From assembly GCF_000316035.1 (NCBI RefSeq), contig NZ_ANHX01000055.1, forward strand, positions 1 to 64,000: a stretch of 64,000 nucleotides of DNA. The letters run 5' to 3'. The notes beneath the pieces are model-generated. The model had not been told where the DNA came from, did no database searches, and was given only the letters and a program-made list of their open reading frames with translations. This document shows, piece by piece, positions 1-10,790 of the stretch (its first letter is position 1; the number at the start of each line of letters is the position of its first letter). Origin of the DNA: Paenibacillus sp. PAMC 26794. GTDB taxonomy: Bacteria > Bacillota > Bacilli > Paenibacillales > Paenibacillaceae. Made by a program: the position numbers and the translations under genes.

Positions 1-390
1 TATATCACGTATAGATATTAATTACAATACTTAATTTAATAAAATTCATTTACTACAAATCCACTACCTTTACTGTGTTGCTCTCCTCTATCCCAGTGTA
101 AAGTTTATTATAGCTTAAATGACATTCTTTCCATTCATACATCGTAATACATTTCTAATTGCTTATAAACTTATTAGGCTATATCTCCTCTCATATATTT
201 TAACTTCATTAATATGCTCAATTTAGGTTGTCCTTTTATCAAAGTCATGCAAGATTACTGGGGGCACTGTAGGTTACCACGAGTATAAGTAGAAGTATTA
301 TAGAAGATACACAAAAAAAGTGATGCACGCATATAACTATACGTGAACCACTTTCTTGTGTGATATTACATTATATATAGAAGGAAACTC
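1..390. other. AT-rich non-coding start of window
   Basis: No convincing gene is visible in this stretch. It is strongly AT-rich, with many stops in all frames, and its only clear element is the stem-loop near its right end (listed separately). It may be the far end of an intergenic region whose next gene lies outside the window. Confidence 0.5.
308..362 (-). terminator. Terminator of the ABC-2-like membrane gene
   Basis: An inverted repeat (ACACAA..AAAGTG paired with CACTTTCTTGTGT) lies just beyond the stop codon of the exporter gene. Read on the minus strand it is followed by a run of T. A smaller CACG/CGTG stem sits in the loop. It could work in both directions. Confidence 0.6.
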
Positions 391-1566
391 TTAATGTTGT
401 GCCTGTGCTGATGCTGGAGGCGTCATCGTCATTTGTCCATTACCTGCTTTTTGCATGCCAACTCGTAGCACCGTAATCCCCCACGTAATAATCGAGATCA
501 ACAGAAGATGAACCATGAATCCCCCCACTGCTTCTCCACTATAGATCAAACGCATAAAACCCTGTACCCCATTGGAAGCGGGCAGAAAGTTTCCGATATA
601 ACGGTAGAATGGTGCCAGCATCTCGGCTGGAATGATATTTCCTGCTGTCATCAACTGGAGCGGAACCATCGCTACATTAAATAGAGGACCTGCATTACCA
701 AACAGGGCAAAACTCATTTGTGTAAAACAGATACAAGCCAGACTCACCAGCACATGATACAGATACATAGCGCCGAAGGAGCTTGCAACATCCGTGAACT
801 GAAGAGCTACTGTATCCACAATTAGGGGAACAATCACAGCTATACACAATAACAACATTTGCCGTCCCCAGAAGATTTCCCATTTGGAATGGGTACGCTT
901 CATGATATTCGACGTAATATTGAACTGAATATTCATAGTCATCGAAGCAATATAGGTGATAAAACCAAGAATCATGGGCAGCATTGATGTTGCAAAATCA
1001 CTCACGCTGTTCGTTTTATTAATTTCAGCCTTCACAGGCCCTTCATTCATCTTCGCCATCGCTTGTCCAATAGCTGCACTCAGTTCATCGCTGTTTATAC
1101 TATCGTTATTGAGTGTCACTTGAACCTTGGATTCCAGAACCCCTTGTCCCATTTGTGCAGTCATTCCGGTCGCAGCATGTTCCACAATCGATTTGGCCAC
1201 ATCGGCATTTCCCTGATTGATATAAAAGGACAAGCTCGCCCCTGTACCTCCTGCAATCTGATCAGTGAATCCTTCCGGAATAATAACGACCATCGCATAG
1301 TTACCTGCATTCATCTGTTGCTCAGCTTCCTCGGCAGATCCCAGTACATTGACATGGAAAGGCGCGAGCGTTTCAATCTGCTTCTGCACCTCTGTTCCCT
1401 GTGTCCCGTCTTCGTTCACAAGAGCAACTTGAAGTTGATCCACTCTCTCCGTGGCTTGATGATAACCCGTCATCCAGATCACAACAAATAACAACGGAAC
1501 AATCAATGCAAAAACCAACCCTATTTTTGTCTGTGGCACTTTAAGAAAATCTTTGAAGCTTTTCAT
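391..1566 (-). CDS. ABC-2-like / DUF3533 membrane permease
   Basis: A 391-residue membrane protein with the layout of the YhgE/Pip-like and DUF3533 ABC-2-type permeases. One TM helix sits at about residues 14-34, then comes an extracellular domain to about 190, then five or six TM helices (about 195-375). The N-terminal helix followed by 'ALVNEDGT' is typical of this family, whose members export drugs, lipids or surface material; the substrate cannot be read. There is no ATPase gene next to it. It lies 80 bp downstream of a MarR regulator on the same strand, so a MarR-controlled efflux operon is likely. The ATG is preceded by GGGAG at about 10 bp. Family assignment is good, role is inferred. 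Confidence 0.75.
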   Translation of the reverse strand: MKSFKDFLKVPQTKIGLVFALIVPLLFVVIWMTGYHQATERVDQLQVALVNEDGTQGTEVQKQIETLAPFHVNVLGSAEEAEQQMNAGNYAMVVIIPEGFTDQIAGGTGASLSFYINQGNADVAKSIVEHAATGMTAQMGQGVLESKVQVTLNNDSINSDELSAAIGQAMAKMNEGPVKAEINKTNSVSDFATSMLPMILGFITYIASMTMNIQFNITSNIMKRTHSKWEIFWGRQMLLLCIAVIVPLIVDTVALQFTDVASSFGAMYLYHVLVSLACICFTQMSFALFGNAGPLFNVAMVPLQLMTAGNIIPAEMLAPFYRYIGNFLPASNGVQGFMRLIYSGEAVGGFMVHLLLISIITWGITVLRVGMQKAGNGQMTMTPPASAQAQH

Positions 1567-1646
1567 TCGTTCACGACTCCCATTAGTTAAAATTAAAATA
1601 ATTGCACTACATATATATGCACATGCACATATTTGGCCAAAAAAAT

Positions 1647-2078
1647 TTATTTCATCTTTTCATAGATGCGATTCATCACATTCATGAATGCTTCAAGCTC
1701 TTCAGGGGAACATTCGGCGAGTGCCTCTTGCTCTTGCTGTTTTGCCTTTGGTGTCAGAACATTATTCATTTCCAGTCCTTCCGTCGTCAAACAAAGCAAA
1801 ACCGCTCTGCGATCCTGTGGATCTTCTTCTCTTGTCACCAGACCTTTGCGAATCAACTTGTCTATAATTTTGCCTACCGTTGTCTGGTCCCGCACTGTTA
1901 ATTCAGCCAGTTTTTTCTGTGATATATGGCTTCCAGCCTTACTCAATTCATTCAGAACGGCAAATTGTTCCGGAGTAATATCCTGTTCACTCAGATTTCT
2001 GGTTGTTGTTTTTTTGTATGCCAGATACGTCCGTGACAGAATCAGTCCAAGTGGATTTTCATCCATATTAACAGGCAT
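1647..2078 (-). CDS. MarR family transcriptional regulator
   Basis: A 143-residue winged-helix repressor of the MarR family. It has the expected order: N-terminal helix ('LILSRTYLAYKK'), HTH ('ISQKKLAELTVRDQTTVGKIID'-like recognition region) and wing with 'GLVTREEDPQDRRAVLLCLT', the hallmark DxRxxxLxLT. An upstream in-frame ATG would add 12 residues, but the start at 2078 has GAAAGGAG at 7 bp and is chosen. It is the first gene of a likely two-gene operon with the downstream membrane exporter, and MarR proteins usually repress their own operon. An inverted repeat overlapping its promoter supports autoregulation. The inducing ligand is unknown. Confidence 0.88.
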   Translation of the reverse strand: MPVNMDENPLGLILSRTYLAYKKTTTRNLSEQDITPEQFAVLNELSKAGSHISQKKLAELTVRDQTTVGKIIDKLIRKGLVTREEDPQDRRAVLLCLTTEGLEMNNVLTPKAKQQEQEALAECSPEELEAFMNVMNRIYEKMK

Positions 2079-2123
2079 GCTGATGCTCCTTTCTCCATAT
2101 AGTAGCACTACCATCTAATTTGC

Positions 2124-2162
2124 GTAAGATCTATATTATTACCAGATCTACAATACTGTCAA
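2124..2162 (-). promoter_or_regulatory. MarR promoter with overlapping inverted-repeat operator
   Basis: On the minus strand, TTGACA (2157-2162) and TAATAT (2133-2138) are separated by 18 bp. The inverted repeat GTAGATCT..AGATCTTAC brackets the -10 element. Such a position fits autorepression by the adjacent MarR protein; binding is inferred. Confidence 0.6.
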
Positions 2163-2185
2163 TTTAATTTTTTATCTTTTTCAAG

Positions 2186-2222
2186 CAAAAAGAGACCCAC
2201 CCGTTAGTCAGGCAGCTCTCTC
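2186..2222 (-). terminator. Weak possible terminator of the DUF3934 gene
   Basis: A short GAGA/TCTC stem with a CC/GG inner pairing, followed on the minus strand by TTTTT, lies just past the stop codon. The stem is short, so this is tentative. Confidence 0.35.
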
Positions 2223-2244
2223 CTCTGGCATCGTCAAACCACAT

Positions 2245-2412
2245 TTACTCGGGCTTGCCACTTGAAGTTTCGGTATCGTCCTTCTTCTTCGTACCTTTAC
2301 TTTTATAAGGCTTCGGGGTACTTTTCGCCCGATTAGCAGCGGCTTGCCAACGGTTCCAGCCTTTTTTACCCGTACCACGGCCGGTGCCGCCTTTTCCTTT
2401 TGCATTGCTCAT
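2245..2412 (-). CDS. Small basic DUF3934-like protein
   Basis: A 55-residue, very Lys/Gly/Arg-rich protein starting MSNAKGKGGTGRGTGKKGWN. This matches the small basic DUF3934 family of Bacillales as I remember it; no function is established. The start at 2412 is chosen over an upstream ATG because TTGGAG sits 8 bp before it and the upstream extension looks non-coding. The high positive charge would suit nucleic acid binding, but that is a guess. It is a single gene with no clear partner. Confidence 0.7.
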   Translation of the reverse strand: MSNAKGKGGTGRGTGKKGWNRWQAAANRAKSTPKPYKSKGTKKKDDTETSSGKPE

Positions 2413-2557
2413 GTTATCACTCCAATAATCCTGTATATGCTTAAAAATGACCGTCCTCGGTAACTTATTATGCAACCCAGCCCATCTAATTCACTTCCAG
2501 CATTTCTTATTATACCAAAAATCCATGTCTTTACGTCCATTTCCATAAATCATTGTA

Positions 2558-2586
2558 TTGTTATTCTGTTATGAAAGCGGTATAGT
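2558..2586 (+). promoter_or_regulatory. licT promoter with cre-like overlap
   Basis: TTGTTA (2558-2563) and TATAGT (2581-2586) are spaced by 17 bp, a good sigma-A promoter. TGAAAGCGGTATAG at 2572-2585 resembles the CcpA cre consensus and overlaps the -10, so catabolite repression is plausible. Confidence 0.65.
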
Positions 2587-2621
2587 GGACATAATTGAAA
2601 GAGGAAGTTGCGTCTTCTTCG

Positions 2622-2650
2622 GGATTGTTACTGCTAAGCAGGCGATACCC
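2622..2650 (+). promoter_or_regulatory. RAT antiterminator site upstream of licT
   Basis: GGATTGTTACTGCTAAGCAG followed by GCGATACCC is a near-perfect ribonucleic antiterminator for LicT/BglG proteins. Its 3' end overlaps the first strand of the terminator that follows, as required for mutually exclusive folding. Confidence 0.9.
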
Positions 2651-2690
2651 AAACCAAGGCTGTCTATTAAGCCTTAGTTTGGGTTTTTTG
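2648..2690 (+). terminator. Conditional terminator in licT leader
   Basis: CCCAAACCAAGGC pairs with GCCTTAGTTTGGG (one mismatch), followed by TTTTTT. It overlaps the RAT, so LicT binding should allow read-through into licT itself. Confidence 0.88.
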
Positions 2691-2724
2691 TTATTATTAC
2701 GACCAATTGAGGTGAAACACATAT

Positions 2725-3585
2725 ATGATCATCCGTCAGATTTTTAACAACAATGTCATCCGGGCTGAGAACCAGGTTGGTCACGAATTTGTTGTCATTG
2801 GCAACGGTCTTGGCTTCAAAAAGAAAAATGGACAGCCTGTGGATGAGGATAAAATCGAAAAAACCTTTGTGCTGAAATCGGATAAAATACCGCAAAAACT
2901 CATTGATCTGATTGGGGAAACGTCTGTCGAATACTTGAAGTTAGCGGACGAAATTGTGGGCCATGCCAAAAAGGAAATGGGCGATATTTTTAGTGATAAT
3001 ATCTATATATCATTGATCGATCATATTCAGTTTGCCATTACCCGGTACCGTAAATCCGTCGGTCTGAAGAATTCCCTTTTGTGGCAGATCAAAAAGTTTT
3101 ACAAGAAGGAATTTGGGATTGGCATGAACGCTGTGGAGCTGATCCAGGAACAATTCGGCATCCAAATGGATGAACATGAGGCCAGCTTTATTGCAATGCA
3201 TTTTGTAAACGCTCGTCAAGATGCTCAAGGCATGAAACAAACCTTTGAAATTACTGAAGTTATTGATGATATCTTCAACATTGTGACCAACCATTACCAC
3301 ATCGCCCTGGATGAAAATTCGTTTAATTATTCCCGGTTTATTACCCACCTGCAATATTTTGTGCAGAGAATGTTGAGTAATGAACAGGAGCAATTTGCTT
3401 CAGGAGATAACTTTCTGTATGAGCAGGTGAAGGACAAATATAGCAAGGCATTTGAATGCACACAACGGATCAATCAGTACCTTGAAGAAAGGTTTGAAAG
3501 TGCCATGTCCATTGATGAAAAGGTGTATTTGACGATCCATATTCAACGTGTCACTTCCCGTAACAAGTTGCTGGACGCGGAATAA
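2725..3585 (+). CDS. licT: LicT/BglG-type transcriptional antiterminator
   Basis: A 286-residue RNA-binding antiterminator. Residues 1-60 form the CAT RNA-binding domain ('NNNVIRA..QVGHEFVVIGNGLGFKKKNGQPVD'), followed by two PTS regulation domains, PRD1 (about 65-170) and PRD2 (about 175-280), with conserved histidines such as those in 'YISLIDHIQF' and 'MHFVNA'. Without substrate, LicT is phosphorylated by the PTS and inactive; with beta-glucosides it binds RAT RNA and prevents termination. A RAT precedes both licT and the downstream EIIBCA gene, so it controls its own synthesis and the operon. The ATG follows GAGGTG at about 10 bp. Identification is confident. Confidence 0.93.
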   Translation: MIIRQIFNNNVIRAENQVGHEFVVIGNGLGFKKKNGQPVDEDKIEKTFVLKSDKIPQKLIDLIGETSVEYLKLADEIVGHAKKEMGDIFSDNIYISLIDHIQFAITRYRKSVGLKNSLLWQIKKFYKKEFGIGMNAVELIQEQFGIQMDEHEASFIAMHFVNARQDAQGMKQTFEITEVIDDIFNIVTNHYHIALDENSFNYSRFITHLQYFVQRMLSNEQEQFASGDNFLYEQVKDKYSKAFECTQRINQYLEERFESAMSIDEKVYLTIHIQRVTSRNKLLDAE

Positions 3586-3591
3586 AAAAGC

Positions 3592-3620
3592 TTGCAAACG
3601 ATTTCGGCGTCATATATAGT
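3592..3620 (+). promoter_or_regulatory. Second promoter (bglP) with cre overlapping the -35
   Basis: TTGCAA (3592-3597) and TATAGT (3615-3620) are spaced by 17 bp. TGCAAACGATTTCG at 3593-3606 is a good CcpA cre candidate lying over the -35 element. The -10 is identical to that of the licT promoter. Confidence 0.65.
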
Positions 3621-3642
3621 AGGTCTCACAACTTAACGACAA

Positions 3643-3671
3643 GGATTGTTACTGCTCAAGCAGGCGATACC
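3643..3671 (+). promoter_or_regulatory. RAT antiterminator site upstream of bglP
   Basis: GGATTGTTACTGCTCAAGCA plus GGCGATACC, almost the same as the site before licT, differing mainly in the loop. It starts about 23 bp after the second promoter's -10 and overlaps the following terminator. Confidence 0.9.
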
Positions 3672-3733
3672 TAAATGACTGGCAACAGATCATCTTTACG
3701 ATGATCATAGCCATTCGTTTAGGTATTTTTTTT
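3667..3733 (+). terminator. Conditional terminator in bglP leader
   Basis: ATACCTAAATG..TGG pairs with CCATTCGTTTAGGTAT, followed by a run of eight T. A second perfect hairpin (GATCATC/GATGATC, 3688-3706) lies in its loop, making a longer structure than the one before licT. Confidence 0.85.
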
Positions 3734-3760
3734 GTTTTTAGGCAATCCTAACCACAATAA

Positions 3761-5674
<1,914 letters not shown>

Positions 5675-5704
5675 CCCAACTTATATTATACGAATTCAAT
5701 TTAG

Positions 5705-7126
<1,422 letters not shown>

Positions 7127-7138
7127 TACTGTAATATT

Positions 7139-7183
7139 AAAAAAGTCGACTGCACAAGTTTCATGTGCAGTCGACTTTTTTGG
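7139..7183. terminator. Strong bidirectional terminator after bglA
   Basis: A perfect stem, AAAAGTCGACTGCACA paired with TGTGCAGTCGACTTTT, with T-runs on either side. It ends the beta-glucoside operon on the plus strand and probably the MFS gene on the minus strand. Confidence 0.92.
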
Positions 7184-7225
7184 GTTGATTCATTGATGTG
7201 GAAGCTTTCTTTTCCAATTATAAAA

Positions 7226-8446
7226 TTACATTTCAGCCTTCGGTTGCTTTACCGCTTTGCCCCCTCTGAGTACCCGTAGGGATAACAGGAAACAAATCGC
7301 CAGAACGGCAGATGCCGAAACGTAAGGATAATTAATATTCACATCGAATAGTGCTCCCGCTACAATCGGACCTGCGATATTCCCCAAGCTTGTATACGCC
7401 GAGTTCAGTCCAGCCACAAAGCCCTGCTGTTCTTGTGCCAGTTTGGACATCTGTGTACTGATCGCCGGACGCAAAATATCCATACCCAGAAAGACGATAA
7501 ACGTTACGACAAGAATGAGCCAGTACGTATGCACAAACAAGGTCAACAGTACAAATACAGCTACAAACAATAGACAGACCGAAATGACCATTTTTTCACC
7601 GAACCGATTGAGCAGCCAACCGATCAGGGATACTTGCACAACCGCACCCGCGATGGAACCAAATGTAATTATGAATGCAATGTCTTTGGTCGTGAAACCA
7701 AACTTGTGATCCACAAATAGTGAAAATACCGTCTCATAGTTCGCCAGACCAAATGCCATAACAAACACGATAATCAAGCTGAAAAAGTAGGGTTCACGAT
7801 ACGAACGCAGCAATTGGGATACCATACCCGGAGCTTTGACCTTCTCTGCACCAGCCACAGGTTTACTTTGCTCTCCTGTGCTTCGCGTGGATTCCGGCAA
7901 AATAATCAATGTAATGATGGATGCCAGCAAACCGGCAACCCCAGCGGCGTAGAACGGAATTCGAATGCCAAAGTCCGCGATGTATCCACCAATACCCGGA
8001 CCGATGATAAATCCGGTTGTAATCGCTGCATTAATCAATCCCATACCTTTGCCGCGTTCTTCCTCTGTTGTAATATCTGCGGTGTAAGCCATAACCGCCG
8101 GGAAAATCATCGCCGCACCAATACCGCCTAACATCCGGGCTGCGAAGAGTAAGACTGGTGCATTGACCGCACCAAACATAAACTCCGATACGGCAAAGAT
8201 CAGCATGCCGCCAACGATAATTTTCTTACGTCCCCACGTATCCGACCATCGACCCGCAAGCGGGGAGAACAGAAACTGAGTGAAGGAAAATGCCGCTACC
8301 AGCAAACCCACCGTGAATCCGGTGATATGCAGAAGATCCATATACGCTGGCATGATCGGCACAACCAGACCAATACCTGTAAAAACGAGAAAAATATTAA
8401 ACATTAACAGCAGCAATGCGCCCCTGTTCCGTGTTAGTAATGCCAT
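7226..8446 (-). CDS. MFS multidrug efflux transporter
   Basis: A 406-residue major facilitator with about 12 TM helices, resembling the NorA/Bmr/TetA DHA1 drug/H+ antiporters. The loop 2-3 motif A is visible as 'SPLAGRWSDTWGRKKIIVGG', and motif C-like glycines appear in helix 5 ('GFIIGPGIGGYIADFG'). A TTG-start extension of 8 residues exists, but the ATG at 8446 has CGGAGG at 8 bp. It lies 33 bp downstream of a TetR gene on the same strand and should be co-transcribed and derepressed by whatever compound the regulator binds. This arrangement recalls B. subtilis yfiR-yfiS. Substrate unknown. Confidence 0.85.
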   Translation of the reverse strand: MALLTRNRGALLLLMFNIFLVFTGIGLVVPIMPAYMDLLHITGFTVGLLVAAFSFTQFLFSPLAGRWSDTWGRKKIIVGGMLIFAVSEFMFGAVNAPVLLFAARMLGGIGAAMIFPAVMAYTADITTEEERGKGMGLINAAITTGFIIGPGIGGYIADFGIRIPFYAAGVAGLLASIITLIILPESTRSTGEQSKPVAGAEKVKAPGMVSQLLRSYREPYFFSLIIVFVMAFGLANYETVFSLFVDHKFGFTTKDIAFIITFGSIAGAVVQVSLIGWLLNRFGEKMVISVCLLFVAVFVLLTLFVHTYWLILVVTFIVFLGMDILRPAISTQMSKLAQEQQGFVAGLNSAYTSLGNIAGPIVAGALFDVNINYPYVSASAVLAICFLLSLRVLRGGKAVKQPKAEM

Positions 8447-8479
8447 GATTCCATCCTCCGTAGTTGTCAAAATGTTGCC

Positions 8480-9085
8480 TTAATTATTATCTTTTGCAAT
8501 CCCGTGCAAGAATACACAGACAGCCTGGCGGTATAACGCAAGAGCCTGATCAGGCTCCATCCCCCGTGACATCTGACTAAGACCAATAATGGTACTTTCC
8601 AATATGAGCGCGAGATTATCTACATTGTCTGCTTTGAACTCGCCGCTCTCAATGCCTTGTTGTATCATTTGTTTGTTGAATTGAAGATGCCGCTCAAACA
8701 TCAAGGAGATCCGCTCTTCAATATCATTTTCTTTCTTTTCCCCTGTGAAGAACTCATCAGCCGCCTTCGTCAGCGGATGATTCATGTCATCCAGAACTAA
8801 TTGTTCCGCCAAACCATAAATCTTCTCCGTGGAGGTGCGGTAGAGATGTTCTTTGGCCGCCCAACTCGCTTCCCACTCCCGATCCCACTCATCGATTAGA
8901 TAGAGGAACAGACCTTCCTTACTTTTAAAATGGTAATATATATTGCCTTTGCTGCTGCCCGTCGCAGCTACAATATCCTCAATGGACGTTGCTTTATAAC
9001 CTTTTTGTACAAAAAGGGCTTTGGAAGCATCCGCAAGTTTTTTCTTGGTCTGCTCAGTCTGTAGTTGTTTTTTATTCATATTCAT
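8480..9085 (-). CDS. TetR family repressor of the MFS efflux gene
   Basis: A 201-residue TetR/AcrR regulator. The N-terminal HTH is classical ('ATSIEDIVAATGSSKGNIYYHFKSK', residues about 31-55) and is followed by an all-helical ligand domain. It is the first gene of a two-gene operon with the MFS transporter. GGAGTG precedes the ATG at about 9 bp. An imperfect inverted repeat at the predicted transcription start is a likely operator, so the protein probably represses both itself and the pump until a substrate binds. Family call is firm; ligand is unknown. Confidence 0.88.
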   Translation of the reverse strand: MNMNKKQLQTEQTKKKLADASKALFVQKGYKATSIEDIVAATGSSKGNIYYHFKSKEGLFLYLIDEWDREWEASWAAKEHLYRTSTEKIYGLAEQLVLDDMNHPLTKAADEFFTGEKKENDIEERISLMFERHLQFNKQMIQQGIESGEFKADNVDNLALILESTIIGLSQMSRGMEPDQALALYRQAVCVFLHGIAKDNN

Positions 9086-9109
9086 TCCATTTCACTCCGT
9101 TCCATGCAT

Positions 9110-9156
9110 ACTGAACATTCGTTCTGTATTTTAACAGATGCACCCAATATAAGCAA
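9110..9156 (-). promoter_or_regulatory. TetR promoter and operator
   Basis: On the minus strand, TTGCTT (9151-9156) and TAAAAT (9128-9133) are spaced by 17 bp. An inverted repeat with half-sites ACTGAAC / GTTCTGT (9110-9127) sits immediately downstream of the -10, where a TetR repressor would block initiation. Confidence 0.6.
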
Positions 9157-9178
9157 TGAAAAAGGTACGACTGACAAA

Positions 9179-9214
9179 AAAGAGCCCTCCTATTAATCTA
9201 GGAAGGCTCTAGTT
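9179..9214. terminator. Terminator of the VOC gene
   Basis: AGAGCCCTCCT pairs with AGGAAGGCTCT (one mismatch) just beyond the stop of the VOC gene. A-rich sequence on the left gives a T-run on the minus strand. Confidence 0.75.
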
Positions 9215-9226
9215 ATTTTCAGTTTA

Positions 9227-9643
9227 TTACTCCGAAGGAAAAGCACTTAGATCCATATAGGAGACTTCCCACAGATGATCATCCAGATCCTGAAAACTCC
9301 ATCCGTACATGAATCCGTGATCCTGCGGTTCGTTGGATGGCTTCGCTCCTGCATCAAGGGCAGCTTGTACAATCGCATCTACCTGCTCACGGCTATCTAC
9401 AGACAGGGCAACGATGACTTCGGTTGTATCGGCAGCATTGGAGATTTTTTTCGAAATGAAGGATTGGAAACGTTCCTCCACCAGAAGCATGGCGTAAATA
9501 TTTTCCCCGATGATCATACAAGTAGCAGACTCGTCCGTAAAATTGGCGTCAAACTCAAATCCCACCTTGGTAAAAAACTCAACGGATTTCTTCAAATCTT
9601 GAACAGGTAAATTGACAAAAATCTGCTTAGCACGAATAGCCAC
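9227..9643 (-). CDS. VOC (glyoxalase/bleomycin-resistance-like) protein
   Basis: A 138-residue vicinal-oxygen-chelate fold protein of the PhnB/YaeR-like type. Two beta-alpha-beta-beta-beta modules are visible: 'KQIFVNLPVQDLKKSVEFFTKVGFEF' at the start and 'GAKPSNEPQDHGFMYGWSFQDLDDHLWEV' near the end, the latter with the usual D-hydrophobic-hydrophobic-E-V ending. Family members include metal-dependent dioxygenases, isomerases and drug-binding proteins, so the activity cannot be told. It starts with GTG (GAGGTG about 7-8 bp upstream). It has its own promoter containing a perfect palindrome. No operon partner. Confidence 0.82.
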   Translation of the reverse strand: MAIRAKQIFVNLPVQDLKKSVEFFTKVGFEFDANFTDESATCMIIGENIYAMLLVEERFQSFISKKISNAADTTEVIVALSVDSREQVDAIVQAALDAGAKPSNEPQDHGFMYGWSFQDLDDHLWEVSYMDLSAFPSE

Positions 9644-9681
9644 CCTCGATCACCTCGAACTCATAGAATACATTCCACCTC

Positions 9682-9710
9682 AAAATAACACCTCGCGTAT
9701 ACGCTGTCAA
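9682..9710 (-). promoter_or_regulatory. VOC gene promoter with palindromic spacer
   Basis: Minus-strand TTGACA (9705-9710) and TATTTT (9682-9687) are 17 bp apart. A perfect 10-bp palindrome, GCGTATACGC (9695-9704), fills part of the spacer and abuts the -35, a good place for a repressor or activator. Confidence 0.55.
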
Positions 9711-9922
9711 TTGAATATAATTAGTGATATTCCAACTTGTGAGGTGACACGGATGTTGCTCCGTATTGTTCGAAGTAAGTAGTCGTCGGGCTGGGTCAAA
9801 ACGCGTACCAGCTATCAAGGGACACGTCTGTCCATTTGATCCTATTCGACCATTTACACTAGAACAATTTGGCACAACTCTCTTGTCCTGTTCAAACAAA
9901 CTCACTTTGGAGGAATATGAAA

Positions 9923-10678
9923 ATGAAAAACAAAATAGATTACGCTGACTTTTATGAGCGAGTAGGCCGGACGAATGGATGGAACTTCAGCTCCATGAAC
10001 GTTGTCTCGGAGAAAATCGGATGGAACTTCTATGAGGAAGTTGTTCGCCATACGCGATCGTCCGATCTGTTGCTGGATATTGGAACAGGTGGTGGAGAAG
10101 CTATTCTGTCCATTGCCAAAGAAGCCTTGTTATTGGTGGGAATTGATCTCGCTCAAGGAATGATTGAGACCGCACAGCATAATCTGCAGGCTACGGGCGG
10201 TCATTCCAATGTACGCTTTCTTCATATGGACGCAGAAAAACTGGCTTTTCCAGATCACTTCTTTCATGTGGTATCCTCCAGACACTCCGGATTCTCTGCT
10301 TCAGAAGTATTTAGGGTTCTTGCTGAGGATGGGATATTTCTAACCCAGCAGGTCAGCGAACATGATAAATCCAACCTTTCAGAAGCTTTTGGCCGTGGAC
10401 AGAGCCTTGGCATTCAACCTGGCACATTGATGGAACGATACAAGCATGAACTGCACATAGCAGGTTTCCATGACATTCAGGCCCGTGAATATAATGTGGT
10501 CGAGCATTACGCTACACCCGAAGATTTGATGTTTCTCCTAACCCATGCACCCATCATTCCTGATTTCGGGAAGGTAGACACTGACTTTGAGCGATTCCAG
10601 CAGTTTGTGAAAGAAAATCACGACGAGAAGGGCATTCGTACCAACTCGGCACGCTTCATGATTACTGCTCGGAAATAA
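9923..10678 (+). CDS. SAM-dependent class I methyltransferase
   Basis: A 251-residue Rossmann methyltransferase. Motif I is 'LLLDIGTGGGEAILSIAKE' (about residues 46-64), motif II has the acidic 'LLVGIDLAQGMIE', and motif III-like 'FLHMDAEKLAFPDHFF' follows, with later 'FRVLAEDGIFLTQQV'. This is the UbiE/YcgJ-type methyltransf_11 pattern; the acceptor molecule cannot be predicted. GGAGG at 9909-9913 fits the ATG at 9923 better than ATGs upstream. The preceding 280 bp hold no clear gene. It is monocistronic and ends with a terminator. Confidence 0.82.
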   Translation: MKNKIDYADFYERVGRTNGWNFSSMNVVSEKIGWNFYEEVVRHTRSSDLLLDIGTGGGEAILSIAKEALLLVGIDLAQGMIETAQHNLQATGGHSNVRFLHMDAEKLAFPDHFFHVVSSRHSGFSASEVFRVLAEDGIFLTQQVSEHDKSNLSEAFGRGQSLGIQPGTLMERYKHELHIAGFHDIQAREYNVVEHYATPEDLMFLLTHAPIIPDFGKVDTDFERFQQFVKENHDEKGIRTNSARFMITARK

Positions 10679-10703
10679 ATGATTCCATATTGAATAAAAT
10701 GAA

Positions 10704-10759
10704 ACAAAAAAGGCCCAGTCTCATGTTCGAACTATAACATGGTGACCGGGTCTTTTCAT
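10704..10759. terminator. Bidirectional terminator between methyltransferase and PBP genes
   Basis: An imperfect inverted repeat (GGCCCAGTCTCATGTT with AACATGGTGACCGGGTC) flanked by A-run and T-run lies between two converging genes. Confidence 0.65.
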
Positions 10760-10790
10760 TATGTTCGCGAGGCTATATATTAAATAGGAG

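Noticed and set aside
2208-2405. 65-codon ORF overlapping the DUF3934 gene
   Set aside because: It is an out-of-frame shadow of the small basic gene, whose frame fits a known family.
9780-9830. Possible T-box-like element (sequence resembling TGGTAC.GCG on the minus strand)
   Set aside because: The full T-box sequence and a following terminator are missing, and no downstream amino acid gene is in place.
9766-9948. Plus-strand 60-codon ORF, and a minus-strand ORF over 9627-9905
   Set aside because: They overlap each other and the promoters of flanking genes, lack ribosome binding sites and match nothing I know.
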